Notes: generated by a model from the sequence alone, not told the origin. Positions 35,098-42,837 are shown, numbered from the stretch's first letter. The stretch: DNA of 64,000 nt from Paenibacillus endophyticus (GCF_014192395.1 NZ_JACHXW010000006.1:248001-312000), one strand, 5' to 3'. A program made the numbers and translations.

Positions 35098-36330
35098 ATG
35101 CATCCAACACAGCAGCATTTGGAAAATTACGCGGCGCTTGCCGTTCAGGTAGGCGTCAACGTACAACAAGGCCAAACGGTGGTCGTCATGGCTCCGATTG
35201 CGTCAGCGCCTTTGGTAAGGCTTATCGCCTCCAAAGCTTATGATGCAGGAGCGAAAAACGTTCATGTGGAATACAACGACGAGCAGCTGTCTCTCATTAA
35301 GTACAAGCAGGCTCCGGAGGAGGCTCTTGCCGAGTACCCGATGTTTCGTGCCAAGGCATGGGAGGATTTCGTAGAGCAGGGAGCGGCGTTTATTACGATT
35401 TATTCGCCTAACCCTGACCTGCTTAACGAGGTTGATCCGGCAAGAGTAGCGGCTGCATCGAAGGCAGCGTCGACTGCGCTTAGTGGATATAGAAGCTCGC
35501 TTATGAACCATACCAATGCTTGGTCGCTGCTCTCGTACGCGACGCCGGAATGGGCGGCTAAAGTGTTTCCGGACGTCTCGCAGGACGAAGCTTTGCATAA
35601 GCTGTGGGATCGGATCATTGATGCGACGCGCATCGGCTTGGATGATCCGATTGAGGCTTGGAAGGAGCATAACGCGAAGCTGCTCCAAATGGTCGATGTA
35701 CTCAATGCCAAGCGCTATAAACAGCTGGAATATGAAGCGCCAGGCACCAGCTTGACAGTTGAACTGCCGGATGGCCATATTTGGCTGGGCGGCTCCAAAG
35801 CGAATGCGAAAGGCATATACTTCAATCCAAACATGCCGACCGAGGAAGTATTTACGATGCCGAGAAGGGGCGGGGTAAACGGTACGGTACGCAGCACGAA
35901 GCCGCTTAACTATAACGGACAGGTCATTAACGGCTTCACCTTGACCTTCAAGGATGGCAAAGTAGTGGATCATTCAGCCGAGCAAGGCTATGAAGCCTTG
36001 ACGAACTTATTGAACACGGATGAGGGAGCAAGGCATCTAGGTGAGGTAGCGTTGGTGCCTCATGATTCTCCGATCTCCAATTCGAACGTAACGTTTTTCA
36101 ATACGCTATACGACGAGAATGCTTCCTGCCACTTGGCATTAGGGCAAGCTTATCCGGTTAATATCAAAGGCGGCACGAAGATGAGTGCCGAGGAGCTGCT
36201 CGCCCATGGCGCCAACAGGAGCTTGACGCATGAGGATTTCATGATCGGCTCTCCGGATATGAACATTGACGGCGTCACGCAAGAGGGATCACGCGAACCG
36301 ATATTCCGAAACGGAAATTGGGCGATTTAA
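35098..36330 (+). CDS. M29 family aminopeptidase (AmpS/aminopeptidase II type)
   Basis: 410 residues, full family length. Two-metal aminopeptidase releasing N-terminal residues from peptides in the cytoplasm. C-terminal metal-site segments are visible: PTEEVFTMP, LGEVALVPHDSPIS, TLYDENASCHLALG and LTHEDFMIGSPDMNIDG, which supply the Glu, His and Asp ligands. AAAGGAGG precedes the ATG. It has its own sigma-A promoter and terminator, hence monocistronic housekeeping expression. Confidence 0.93.
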   Translation: MHPTQQHLENYAALAVQVGVNVQQGQTVVVMAPIASAPLVRLIASKAYDAGAKNVHVEYNDEQLSLIKYKQAPEEALAEYPMFRAKAWEDFVEQGAAFITIYSPNPDLLNEVDPARVAAASKAASTALSGYRSSLMNHTNAWSLLSYATPEWAAKVFPDVSQDEALHKLWDRIIDATRIGLDDPIEAWKEHNAKLLQMVDVLNAKRYKQLEYEAPGTSLTVELPDGHIWLGGSKANAKGIYFNPNMPTEEVFTMPRRGGVNGTVRSTKPLNYNGQVINGFTLTFKDGKVVDHSAEQGYEALTNLLNTDEGARHLGEVALVPHDSPISNSNVTFFNTLYDENASCHLALGQAYPVNIKGGTKMSAEELLAHGANRSLTHEDFMIGSPDMNIDGVTQEGSREPIFRNGNWAI

Positions 36331-36334
36331 TAGG

Positions 36335-36381
36335 AAAGGGCTCTAGTTCTGCGGCTGATGCTGCCGAGCTAGAGCCCTTTT
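36335..36381 (+). terminator. Terminator after the aminopeptidase gene
   Basis: AAAGGGCTCTAG / CTAGAGCCCTTTT, a 12-bp perfect stem with T tract. Confidence 0.9.
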
Positions 36382-36420
36382 GCCGTTTCAGTCTTCCTTT
36401 CATGCGTAAAAAGTTTTGCT

Positions 36421-36831
36421 TTAGAAATAAAACTTTTCCATTTCGGCGGGCACGCCGTTGCGCATCAACAGCTCCGCGAGCGTGTCGCTGGCAGCGGGCG
36501 AATCACCGGAAGTCAGCAGCCGGACCGCAAATTTGTTCGCTTGACGCTCGTACTTCCCCGCGTTGAAAAAGGATTGCTCATCGAGCCAGAAACGGTTGAA
36601 GCCGGGATGAAGCCGATCATGTCCAAGTTCATGGGCACAGACGAACCTGCACCAATCCTCCGGAAGCTTATCGTGGATGACGATAAAGCGCCGCCGCAGC
36701 TTTTTGAAATAAAGGCCTCTCGTCCCTTCCCCGAGATCCGCATAACGGATATGGATGCCAATACCCTGAGCGATAGTAAAGGGATCGTTGGTCTTGAATT
36801 TTCGAATGAGCTTTACGATCATTTTATCCAT
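36421..36831 (-). CDS. ImmA/IrrE-family metallo-endopeptidase
   Basis: 136 residues with the zinc protease motif HELGH (His67, Glu68, His71) after a short N-terminal helical region. ImmA-type proteases cleave their cognate XRE repressor and so relieve repression, classically in the mobile element ICEBs1 after DNA damage. It is encoded 8 bases downstream of an XRE regulator, the canonical pair order. The next gene cluster across the intergenic region is a probable target (inference). Confidence 0.9.
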   Translation of the reverse strand: MDKMIVKLIRKFKTNDPFTIAQGIGIHIRYADLGEGTRGLYFKKLRRRFIVIHDKLPEDWCRFVCAHELGHDRLHPGFNRFWLDEQSFFNAGKYERQANKFAVRLLTSGDSPAASDTLAELLMRNGVPAEMEKFYF

Positions 36832-36839
36832 AGCAACAC

Positions 36840-37265
36840 CTACCCTTTGGCATCATCAGGAGCATCGCCTGCCGACTCGGACTTTTTTTTGTGTTTATTC
36901 ATCTGCTTGGCTTCCCAGAACAGTCCGGTTAATACATCCATGACGCGTTGACGATCGACGGGACTCATCGGCACGCCGTCGAACATAATTTCCCCATCCT
37001 CCTCAAGCAGCTTCTTGAAATCGCGTTTATCCTTATACGTCGCCCATTCGGGTATGTCTGCTGCTGCCACATCGCGCCCTAGCAAAAAATCGGTTGTCGT
37101 TTGGAGAATATCAGCCAGCTTCTGAAGGTCCTCGCTTGTTGGCATCACGCGGTCATTCTCGATATGTCCCAAATTGGATCTGCCCATGTCGAGATGGGTG
37201 GCCACATCCTGCTGTGTTAACCCTCGTTCCGTGCGCAGTTGTTTAATTCTAGCTCCTAATGACAT
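36840..37265 (-). CDS. XRE-family repressor (partner of ImmA-like protease)
   Basis: 141 residues. The N-terminal helix-turn-helix (about 3-60) reads LTQQDVATHLDMGRSNLGHIE. An acidic central part and a Lys-rich tail follow, which could be the cleavage region. It probably binds the repeated GGTATTT/AAATACC elements in the divergent intergenic region, repressing itself and the sigma-factor operon on the other strand. Closest well-studied analogue by arrangement: ImmR of ICEBs1. Confidence 0.88.
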   Translation of the reverse strand: MSLGARIKQLRTERGLTQQDVATHLDMGRSNLGHIENDRVMPTSEDLQKLADILQTTTDFLLGRDVAAADIPEWATYKDKRDFKKLLEEDGEIMFDGVPMSPVDRQRVMDVLTGLFWEAKQMNKHKKKSESAGDAPDDAKG

Positions 37266-37402
37266 TTTAAATACCCTCCAATTATAAATTTAGGTATTTT
37301 GAATACTTGACGGTAATTAAAATACCTATTAGAATGGATTCCACTAGAAACACGCTTTTAATCGTTTGAATATTGCATTTAACGATATTTTAAATACCCT
37401 AT
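37265..37402. promoter_or_regulatory. Candidate operators for the XRE repressor
   Basis: Four copies of a GGTATTT / AAATACC element: TTAAATACCC (about 37267-37275), TAGGTATTTTGAATAC (37291-37306), TTAAAATACCT (37317-37327) and TTTTAAATACCC (about 37389-37400). The second contains two facing half-sites. Spacing across the divergent promoter region suggests cooperative repression. Assignment to the XRE protein is inferred. Confidence 0.55.
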
Positions 37403-37409
37403 CTATAGT

Positions 37410-37426
37410 ATATCGTTTAGCGATAT
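37410..37426. promoter_or_regulatory. Palindrome ATATCG-N5-CGATAT
   Basis: Perfect 6-bp arms in the same intergenic region. A related half-site, AACGATATT, lies at about 37381-37389. It could be a second operator type or part of the same regulatory array. Confidence 0.4.
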
Positions 37427-37504
37427 TCGAATCAACACGATTTTTCAAATTTGGCAAAGGTCATTATAGATCTATGGAGCTTTATTTGTTACTGGCACAA
37501 ATAG

Positions 37505-37516
37505 GAACATGTGTTC
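37505..37516. promoter_or_regulatory. LexA (SOS) box-like site upstream of the split sigma operon
   Basis: GAACATGTGTTC matches the core of the Bacillus LexA/DinR box (GAAC-RNRY-GTTC) at every core position; the outer C and final C of the 14-base consensus are not matched. It is flanked by an extended palindrome (AAATAGGAACA / TGTTCTTATTT). A further inverted repeat, TGTTCTTA / TAAGAACA, spans 37512-37541. Confidence 0.5.
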
Positions 37517-37589
37517 TTATTTTGGTTGATTTTTAAGAACAGTATATCACTTTATCTATAAAAAGAAATCAGAGAGGAAGTGTCCATTT

Positions 37590-38213
37590 ATGACAATAAG
37601 CCAATCTTATTTATCGAAAGAAGAGTTTGAACAGTTTCTGCATTATAAAAAAAAGCATGCAGAACTGTTTAAGGATCGCGTAGTGCAAAGTTTTTTTCAA
37701 AATGAAAGACATATCAGATTATTACTTTTGGGTATTAATGGCCATTATGCTAGCAGAGTGCAGCTAGAGGAAGCTTTTCGAAAATGCTTTTTCGAGTTTC
37801 GATTTGTGAAATATGTAGCTTCTACGATTCGGTTCTCTTCTATTGATTTGATGAGAAGCAGGCAGAAACACAAACTGCGAAATCAGCTTGTTTTCGATGC
37901 GCCTGTCTCTGAGACGGGAGGGAGGGTTAGAGGGGAAACGTTGCTTGTTAACGAGACACAGGAGCCGGTCCTAACGCTGTATACGCCTGATCCAGTCAAG
38001 ATGGCAGCATCCTTTTTAAACGAAGACTTGCGAAATAGTTTCAACTCACTATCGAATAAGCAGCAGGTTATTGCTACATTAGCTTATGGCATGTGCTATC
38101 AGGACAATGAAATAGCCAGAATGCTAAATGTTAGCCCGCAGGCAGTGAACAAGACGAGAAAAAAAGCTTTAGATAAAATACGTGCCTTGTTAATAGGAAA
38201 GGGGGTGAGCTAA
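37590..38213 (+). CDS. SigO (YvrI)-like RNA polymerase sigma factor, region-4 subunit
   Basis: 207 residues. The N-terminal half (LSKEEFEQFLHYKKKHAELF; KYVASTIRFSSIDLMRS) and C-terminal helix-turn-helix (SNKQQVIATLAYGMCYQDNE; ARMLNVSPQAVNKTRKKALDK) agree with the SigO/YvrI type of B. subtilis. That factor carries sigma region 4 and works with RsoA, which supplies region 2. The next two genes are YvrJ- and RsoA-like, which strengthens the call. AGAGAGGAAG precedes the ATG. The base composition is more AT-rich than the flanking genes, suggesting acquisition. Confidence 0.78.
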   Translation: MTISQSYLSKEEFEQFLHYKKKHAELFKDRVVQSFFQNERHIRLLLLGINGHYASRVQLEEAFRKCFFEFRFVKYVASTIRFSSIDLMRSRQKHKLRNQLVFDAPVSETGGRVRGETLLVNETQEPVLTLYTPDPVKMAASFLNEDLRNSFNSLSNKQQVIATLAYGMCYQDNEIARMLNVSPQAVNKTRKKALDKIRALLIGKGVS

Positions 38214-38410
38214 TGCTGGAAACGCTGACGATCGCGCCGTTGCTAGCCGCAATAGGAGAAGTAGGTTTTCCAATCGTTTTGGCTGGTTATTTGCTTATAC
38301 GATTAGAGAAGAAAATGGATGCCTTGTCAGGCTCTGTTGCTGAATTGATTCATGCAAAACGGAATAAAACGAGTGAAAGGGAGGAGAGTGATGGAACTAA
38401 AATGGTATGA
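38213..38410 (+). CDS. YvrJ-family small membrane protein
   Basis: 65 residues. The conserved block VGFPIVLAGYLLIRLEKKMD is the YvrJ family signature (one membrane helix followed by a charged helix). The ATG overlaps the preceding TAA by one base and the 3' end overlaps the next gene by 20 bases, so all three are translationally coupled. In B. subtilis yvrJ is located with sigO, rsoA and oxdC; its function is not established. Confidence 0.82.
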   Translation: MLETLTIAPLLAAIGEVGFPIVLAGYLLIRLEKKMDALSGSVAELIHAKRNKTSEREESDGTKMV

Positions 38411-38654
38411 GCTTGTACTGAAAGCACAGCAGGGCGATAAGGAAGCTTTAACAATCATTATTCAAGCTTTTTTTCCGGCCATTGGCCAAGCGAAGCATAA
38501 AGCAAATCGAAATGAGCATGATGATATCCAGCAAGCCATAATCGAAATGATGATTCACAAGATTCTTAACTACGACATATCACAATCACTGAATTATTCA
38601 TCCTTTTGCAAGCATTTGAATTGCGGCATAGATCCAATGAATTTATGGACTTAG
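38391..38654 (+). CDS. RsoA (YvrHa)-like co-sigma factor
   Basis: 87 residues. It begins WYELVLKAQQGDKEALTIII, the usual start of a sigma region-2-like helical domain, with NEHDDIQQAIIEMMIHKILNYD matching the DLxQE-type helix. RsoA supplies region-2 function to SigO. GGGAGGAG 6 bases upstream sets the ATG at 38391; an upstream in-frame start lies inside the YvrJ gene. A hairpin terminator follows. Confidence 0.72.
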   Translation: MELKWYELVLKAQQGDKEALTIIIQAFFPAIGQAKHKANRNEHDDIQQAIIEMMIHKILNYDISQSLNYSSFCKHLNCGIDPMNLWT

Positions 38655-38687
38655 ATGGATAGATTAGCTTTGTTTATATACAATAGC

Positions 38688-38732
38688 AAAGGCTTTGGTT
38701 TTCTATGAGTATAGATAACTAAAGCCTTTAAC
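38688..38732 (+). terminator. Terminator of the split sigma operon
   Basis: AAAGGCTTTGGTT / AACTAAAGCCTTT, a 13-bp stem with one mismatch, 33 bases after the RsoA-like stop. Confidence 0.7.
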
Positions 38733-38871
38733 CTATGCCTTTGGGTATTCGGGTTGCTCTGAGAATAAGGCTGAAAGGTTTGACTGCCAATAACAACCTC
38801 TTAGCAAAAAGGATCATGCAACGGTTCGTTTGCTCGGATTAGGCATCTGCTCATTTCCTCCAAAAGCCCAT

Positions 38872-38898
38872 ACGCTTTTGTCCTGAAATCATAGGATA
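38872..38898 (+). promoter_or_regulatory. Sigma-K-type promoter of the first YjcZ gene
   Basis: AC (38872), 16 bases, then CATAGGATA (38890-38898), matching the sigma-K pattern AC-N16/17-CATAnnnTA. The second YjcZ gene has the same arrangement with the same spacing. Confidence 0.65.
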
Positions 38899-38929
38899 CT
38901 GTGTAAGTTAACAAAAAGGAGATGGCCAA

Positions 38930-39088
38930 ATGAGCTATGGAGTAGCAGGAGCAAATGTAGGTCCAGGACACTGTGCGCCTTACCCGGTTGCAGGCGTAGG
39001 CAATAACTGCGGCGGTGGGTTCTCGAACATTGGATTTATCCTCGTTCTGTTTATCCTACTTGTCATAATTTCTCGTTCTTGGTTGTAA
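38930..39088 (+). CDS. YjcZ-family sporulation protein 1
   Basis: 52 residues: MSYGVAGANVGPGHCAPYP, a Gly/Asn/Cys stretch, then the hydrophobic ending IGFILVLFILLVIISRSWL typical of YjcZ/YczN sporulation peptides. AAAAAGGAGATG precedes the ATG. The sigma-K-type promoter supports mother-cell expression late in sporulation. Nearly identical in plan to the next small gene, so a tandem duplication. Confidence 0.88.
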   Translation: MSYGVAGANVGPGHCAPYPVAGVGNNCGGGFSNIGFILVLFILLVIISRSWL

Positions 39089-39151
39089 TCAACACACCTT
39101 TACCGCAATAATAATCCTCTAAAAACGTTATTCCACGATCTGACAGCATAA

Positions 39152-39190
39152 ATAACCGCCTCAAGCGCATGAGTGCTTGGGGCGGTTATC
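39152..39190 (+). terminator. Hairpin after the first YjcZ gene
   Basis: ATAACCGCC / GGCGGTTAT with inner CAAGC / GCTTG arms. The stem is strong, but there is no T run. Confidence 0.6.
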
Positions 39191-39299
39191 GTGTTAGCGC
39201 CATCGATCGACCGATTCTGTCAGGCCGCGTTGATTGATTCCGAAAGGGTGTGGGCGGGAATGAAAAATGAGCAAGAGCACATTTTGATCAATCGCCTAT

Positions 39300-39326
39300 A
39301 CGTTTTCCACTGAAAATCATAGGATA
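39300..39326 (+). promoter_or_regulatory. Sigma-K-type promoter of the second YjcZ gene
   Basis: AC (39300), 16 bases, CATAGGATA (39318-39326). The block TGAAAATCATAGGATACTGT is almost the same as upstream of the first copy. Confidence 0.65.
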
Positions 39327-39355
39327 CTGTACCTTAACAAAAAGGAGATGAACAA

Positions 39356-39523
39356 ATGAGCTATGGAGTAGCAGGTGCAAACGTAGGTCCAGGACACTGT
39401 GGCCCCGTTTACCCGGTTGCAGGCGCAAATTGCGGTCCTGCAGTTGGCGGAGCATTCTCAAGTCTGGGAGTTATTCTGGTCCTCTTCATTCTGCTTGTCA
39501 TTATTTCCCGCGCTTGGTGCTAG
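39356..39523 (+). CDS. YjcZ-family sporulation protein 2
   Basis: 55 residues, paralogue of the 38930 gene: identical first 15 residues, a slightly longer Gly/Cys/Pro linker, and the hydrophobic ending LGVILVLFILLVIISRAWC. AAAAAGGAG precedes the ATG. It has its own sigma-K-type promoter and terminator. Confidence 0.88.
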   Translation: MSYGVAGANVGPGHCGPVYPVAGANCGPAVGGAFSSLGVILVLFILLVIISRAWC

Positions 39524-39582
39524 GAATAACAGCTTACTTGTAAATCGGCTTGATGGTGTTTCCACTAATTGAAATAGCATAA

Positions 39583-39615
39583 ATGCCCCCAAGTGCCTGA
39601 GCCTTGGGGGTTTTG
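39583..39615 (+). terminator. Terminator after the second YjcZ gene
   Basis: CCCCCAAG / CTTGGGGG followed by TTTT. It may also serve the RidA gene on the other strand. Confidence 0.85.
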
Positions 39616-39630
39616 CATGCCGGCAGCTAT

Positions 39631-40092
39631 TTAGCGAACCTCAGCGATAAGCTCGATCTCAACCGGTGTATGGAACGGAAGATCGCTAGTTCCGATTGCT
39701 GAGCGGGCGTGGCGGCCGTTCTCTCCGAATACTTCAATCAACAGATCGGAGGCGCCGTTCAGTACATAAGGCTGATCGCCGAAGCCGGGAGCGCTGTTGA
39801 TGAAGCCAAGAATTTTAACGATTTTGACGACGCGGTCGAGATCGCCAAGATGCGTTTTCATGGCTGCAAGCAAGTTGATGACAACCTGACGTGCTGCTTC
39901 CTGGCCTTGTTCAATGGTGAGATCGGAACCCAGTTTACCCTCATACATAAGCACGCCGTCAATCCGGCAATCAAAGCCCGAGGTATAGATGAGATTGCCA
40001 GTTTGGTTAACCGGGATATAAGAAAATTTAGGTTTTGTCGTTTCTGGCAGGACGATGCCAAGCTCGGCAAGACGCTTCTCGATAATAGACAT
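39631..40092 (-). CDS. RidA/YjgF-family protein (enamine/imine deaminase)
   Basis: 153 residues covering the RidA fold, with LIYTSGFDCRIDGVL near the start, the conserved Arg in GRHARSAIGTSDLP and the ending PVEIELIAEV. RidA proteins hydrolyse reactive enamines such as 2-aminoacrylate that PLP enzymes release from serine or threonine. The gene lies downstream, on the same strand, of a D-threonine aldolase/D-serine dehydratase-family gene, which would fit that role. AAGGAG precedes the ATG. Confidence 0.88.
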   Translation of the reverse strand: MSIIEKRLAELGIVLPETTKPKFSYIPVNQTGNLIYTSGFDCRIDGVLMYEGKLGSDLTIEQGQEAARQVVINLLAAMKTHLGDLDRVVKIVKILGFINSAPGFGDQPYVLNGASDLLIEVFGENGRHARSAIGTSDLPFHTPVEIELIAEVR

Positions 40093-40392
40093 AATGAAAA
40101 CAGCTCCTTATAGTTTGAATAGTTTGAATGTAGATGGTTGACTTCACCGCGGATAGGGGGTGATAGCTAGCCGTCATGCGCTCACATTCATTCTGCGAAG
40201 CAGGGCGATTCTCGAAGCCCGTTACCGCGATACGCAGCATGCCGTGCACGACATAGGTGGTGATGTGCTCGGACGGATTTGATCACCAGACCAGTTCCAT
40301 ATATTATCCAATGTTTCCCAAGCCCGCACCCAGCTCATGCTGCCGAGAGCATTTAGAATAAGATAGAGCCTGCCTTATCCGCTTCCTTTGTG
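40093..40392. other. Gap between RidA and D-TA-family genes
   Basis: About 300 bases. Short minus-strand frames (for example one near 40028-40249) have coding-like runs interrupted by stops and may be a decayed gene tail, but no family is recognisable. No clear terminator or promoter seen. Confidence 0.3.
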
Positions 40393-41526
40393 TTATTCAA
40401 GCATGCCGCGTGCCGCTACGAGTGCTTTGCGCAGCTGTCCGGACGACTCCTCGAGGTAGACGAAGCTGTGTAAATTAACCGTGCTGCAGATATGGTTTGG
40501 AATGATTCGGATGACGTCGCCAACCTGATAGGCGGACTCTGGGGATACCCGTATCATGCCATGTTCTTCGTTCATCCGCTCCAGCACGGCGTCGGAATCG
40601 TTAGTGATGTGGCCGAAGCCTTTCAGGTACAATGGGGCATTGCCTGGCTGCACGTCAGTGGCGAAGGTTTTACTGCCGCCGTCGATGATGATCAGGTCGT
40701 CCGCAGGACGGCTCACAACAGTGGCAAGTACAGTGGCCGCGCATTGCTCCAGCGTACTGGTGCCGAATGCGGCCTGCATTCGGTCTTGATAGATATAGGT
40801 GCCGGGCCGAACCTCCGTTACGCCTTCGATCTCTGCTGCAAATACGGCTGTCGGCGAGGAGCCGACGCTTACATCTTGGATATGGATGCCGGCCGTCCGA
40901 ATGGCAGAGGCCGCCGCCACCATTAATCGGCCTTCCTCGTGTCCGGCTCCTTGGACATCGAGCGTTGAAGTGCCGTTCAGCAAAGCTCCTCGATAAGTGA
41001 AGATTCCGCTTAGCCTAACACCTGGAAGCTCCGAAATCTGCTTGGCCGCAGTCACGGCTTTCCCTATGGCGACTCCACTCCGCTGCAAGCCAGTATCCAG
41101 CTCAAGTCTTACCTCAAGCTCAGTGCCTTCCCGCATGGCAGTCTCGGAAATACGCCGCGCACCCTCAAGACTGTCTACTCCGATAATGAGGCGTACGCCG
41201 GACATGCTAAGTGCAGCCGCACGCTCCAGCTTGGAGAGGGCAATTAGCGGATAAGCGACGAATATATCACGGATTCCGGCGTTTGCCATAACCTCAGCTT
41301 CGGAAATTTTGGCAACGGTAATGCCTACGGCACCCGCGGATAGCTGGCGCGCGGCCATTTCCGGCAGCTTATGGGTTTTGGCATGCGGCCGCAGCATTAC
41401 GCCGCGGTTTGCTACAGCCTCCGCCATTCTTGCAACGTTGGCATCAACAATTGCATGGTTGACGATGATGCAAGGTGTTTCCACCTCGCGCCCATTGTAC
41501 AAAGGGATATCCAGCAGCTTGCTCAT
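40393..41526 (-). CDS. D-threonine aldolase / D-serine dehydratase family PLP enzyme
   Basis: 377 residues with the alanine-racemase-like N-terminal barrel: the PLP lysine is Lys50 in RPHAKTHK, and the C-terminal metal site contains PNHICSTVN (His and Cys ligands). It cleaves or dehydrates D-beta-hydroxy amino acids such as D-threonine or D-serine. The start overlaps the stop of the upstream regulator gene (ATGA), so the pair is co-translated. RidA downstream could clear its enamine product. Confidence 0.87.
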   Translation of the reverse strand: MSKLLDIPLYNGREVETPCIIVNHAIVDANVARMAEAVANRGVMLRPHAKTHKLPEMAARQLSAGAVGITVAKISEAEVMANAGIRDIFVAYPLIALSKLERAAALSMSGVRLIIGVDSLEGARRISETAMREGTELEVRLELDTGLQRSGVAIGKAVTAAKQISELPGVRLSGIFTYRGALLNGTSTLDVQGAGHEEGRLMVAAASAIRTAGIHIQDVSVGSSPTAVFAAEIEGVTEVRPGTYIYQDRMQAAFGTSTLEQCAATVLATVVSRPADDLIIIDGGSKTFATDVQPGNAPLYLKGFGHITNDSDAVLERMNEEHGMIRVSPESAYQVGDVIRIIPNHICSTVNLHSFVYLEESSGQLRKALVAARGMLE

Positions 41527-42227
41527 TCGAACCCTCCCTCTTCGTTTTCAGCGACCTTGGATTCCTCCAAATAGCTATACAACGTAAATTTGGAAATGCT
41601 TAAATAGCTGCAAATCTTCTCGCCGGACTTCTTGATGAGGAAAGCTCCTTTTTGGTCGAGCAGATGGATGATTTTGATTTTGTCATCTTTGGTCATCGCT
41701 GCCGGAGGCTTGCCGACCGTCTCCTGCGCTTCCTGGATGAGCGTATCGAGCAGATCGTTCACATTGCTTACAAACGATTCGCGTATCGGCTGGAGGCCGC
41801 TTGCCGTAAGGGATTGCAGGGTTTTCTCGGCCACCATCAGATCGGTGATGTCGAAATTGATGCACATCGCGCCGATGATCGTGCCGGCATTGTTTTTTAC
41901 ATACATGGAGGTGGAGCGGAGAATCCGCCCGTCCTTCGTTTGCGTTACGTAATTATGGCGGTTGTCGCCTTCCGATGTTCCGCGCATGATTTCCAAACCG
42001 AGATTCGTGCCGGGATCCCCAACCTTTCGCCCTGTGACATGTCCGTTCTCGATCGCGACGATGGTACTGTCAACGGGCTTCGACCAGTCATGCACGACAA
42101 CTTCGCAGTTGTCGCCGAACTGGGCAGTTATGCCTTTGGCCATCTCTGTGAAAAATAGCAATTCTTGCGATATCGATTCCACCTTGGGATCACTCTCCAG
42201 TTTGCCTTTCAGTCTTATTGCACACAT
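41523..42227 (-). CDS. YheO/DauR-type transcriptional regulator (PAS plus helix-turn-helix)
   Basis: About 234 residues. The N-terminal YheO-like PAS domain (GITAQFGDNCEVVVHDWSK, then GAMCINFDITDLMVAE) is followed by a C-terminal helix-turn-helix with LLDQKGAFLIKKSGEKICSY and SISKFTLYSYL. Relatives include DauR, a repressor of D-arginine utilisation, consistent with the D-amino-acid enzyme that overlaps its 3' end. Start uncertain: ATG at 42227 and in-frame TTG at 42254 both lack a strong ribosome binding site. Confidence 0.82.
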   Translation of the reverse strand: MCAIRLKGKLESDPKVESISQELLFFTEMAKGITAQFGDNCEVVVHDWSKPVDSTIVAIENGHVTGRKVGDPGTNLGLEIMRGTSEGDNRHNYVTQTKDGRILRSTSMYVKNNAGTIIGAMCINFDITDLMVAEKTLQSLTASGLQPIRESFVSNVNDLLDTLIQEAQETVGKPPAAMTKDDKIKIIHLLDQKGAFLIKKSGEKICSYLSISKFTLYSYLEESKVAENEEGGFE

Positions 42228-42374
42228 GGTACTATGGCTCGCTCGAAAAATCAAACAAAAAATCTGTTAACCTAAAAAAAAGTGTGATAGGATGTTTGTA
42301 AACTTTTTAAGCGATAAGACATTAAGAGAGTGTGAAGAACATGCGCTGGATCAGCAGCTCGTACCTATGCGGCT

Positions 42375-42837
42375 TTGACTTTTCCCTATACGGCTTTAAT
42401 TCTTTCCTATACGGCTCTTGAGCTTCCCATTGCGATATTCGTGTGCGTCGCGTATATGAACACCTTTCCCAAAGAAATTGAAGAAGCGGCGATGATTGAC
42501 GGCTCCGGCTATTGGGGAATTTTCCTGTGTATGATGCTGCCTTTGTCCTGCCTTGTCCCTGCCAGTGCTGCCGCTGTCCCTGCCTGCACTGGCAACCGTC
42601 GGCATTCTCGCCTTCTTGAGATATTGGAATGATTTCTCGTTCGCGCTTGTCTTTATCAGCGATCCATACCTCAAGACAGTGCCACTCAGCCTATCGATAT
42701 TCGCAACAGGCTATTCGACCGATTCCAAACTGACAATGGCCGCTATGGCGCTTGCAGTTATTCCAACTATCATTGCGTATCTAGCCTTTCAGGAGCAGGT
42801 TATGAAAGGCATGACTGCGGGAGCTGTAAAAGGTTGA
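42375..42837 (+). pseudogene. Broken sugar ABC transporter permease (truncated and frameshifted)
   Basis: The middle of a LplC/MalG-type permease is readable in one frame (ELPIAIFVCVAYMNTFPKEI, EAA loop EEAAMIDGSGYWGIF, ending MMLPLS). It then continues in another frame as LPLSLPALATVGILAFLRYW to FQEQVMKGMTAGAVKG at 42837. The break falls in a short CTGCC/GTCCCTGCC-rich near-duplication at about 42540-42580, so slippage or partial duplication caused the frameshift. The first half of the gene is missing and no partner transporter genes are nearby. Confidence 0.85.

Noticed and set aside
40028-40249. 73-codon minus-strand frame upstream of RidA
   Set aside because: It overlaps the RidA start and resembles no family; at most a decayed remnant.
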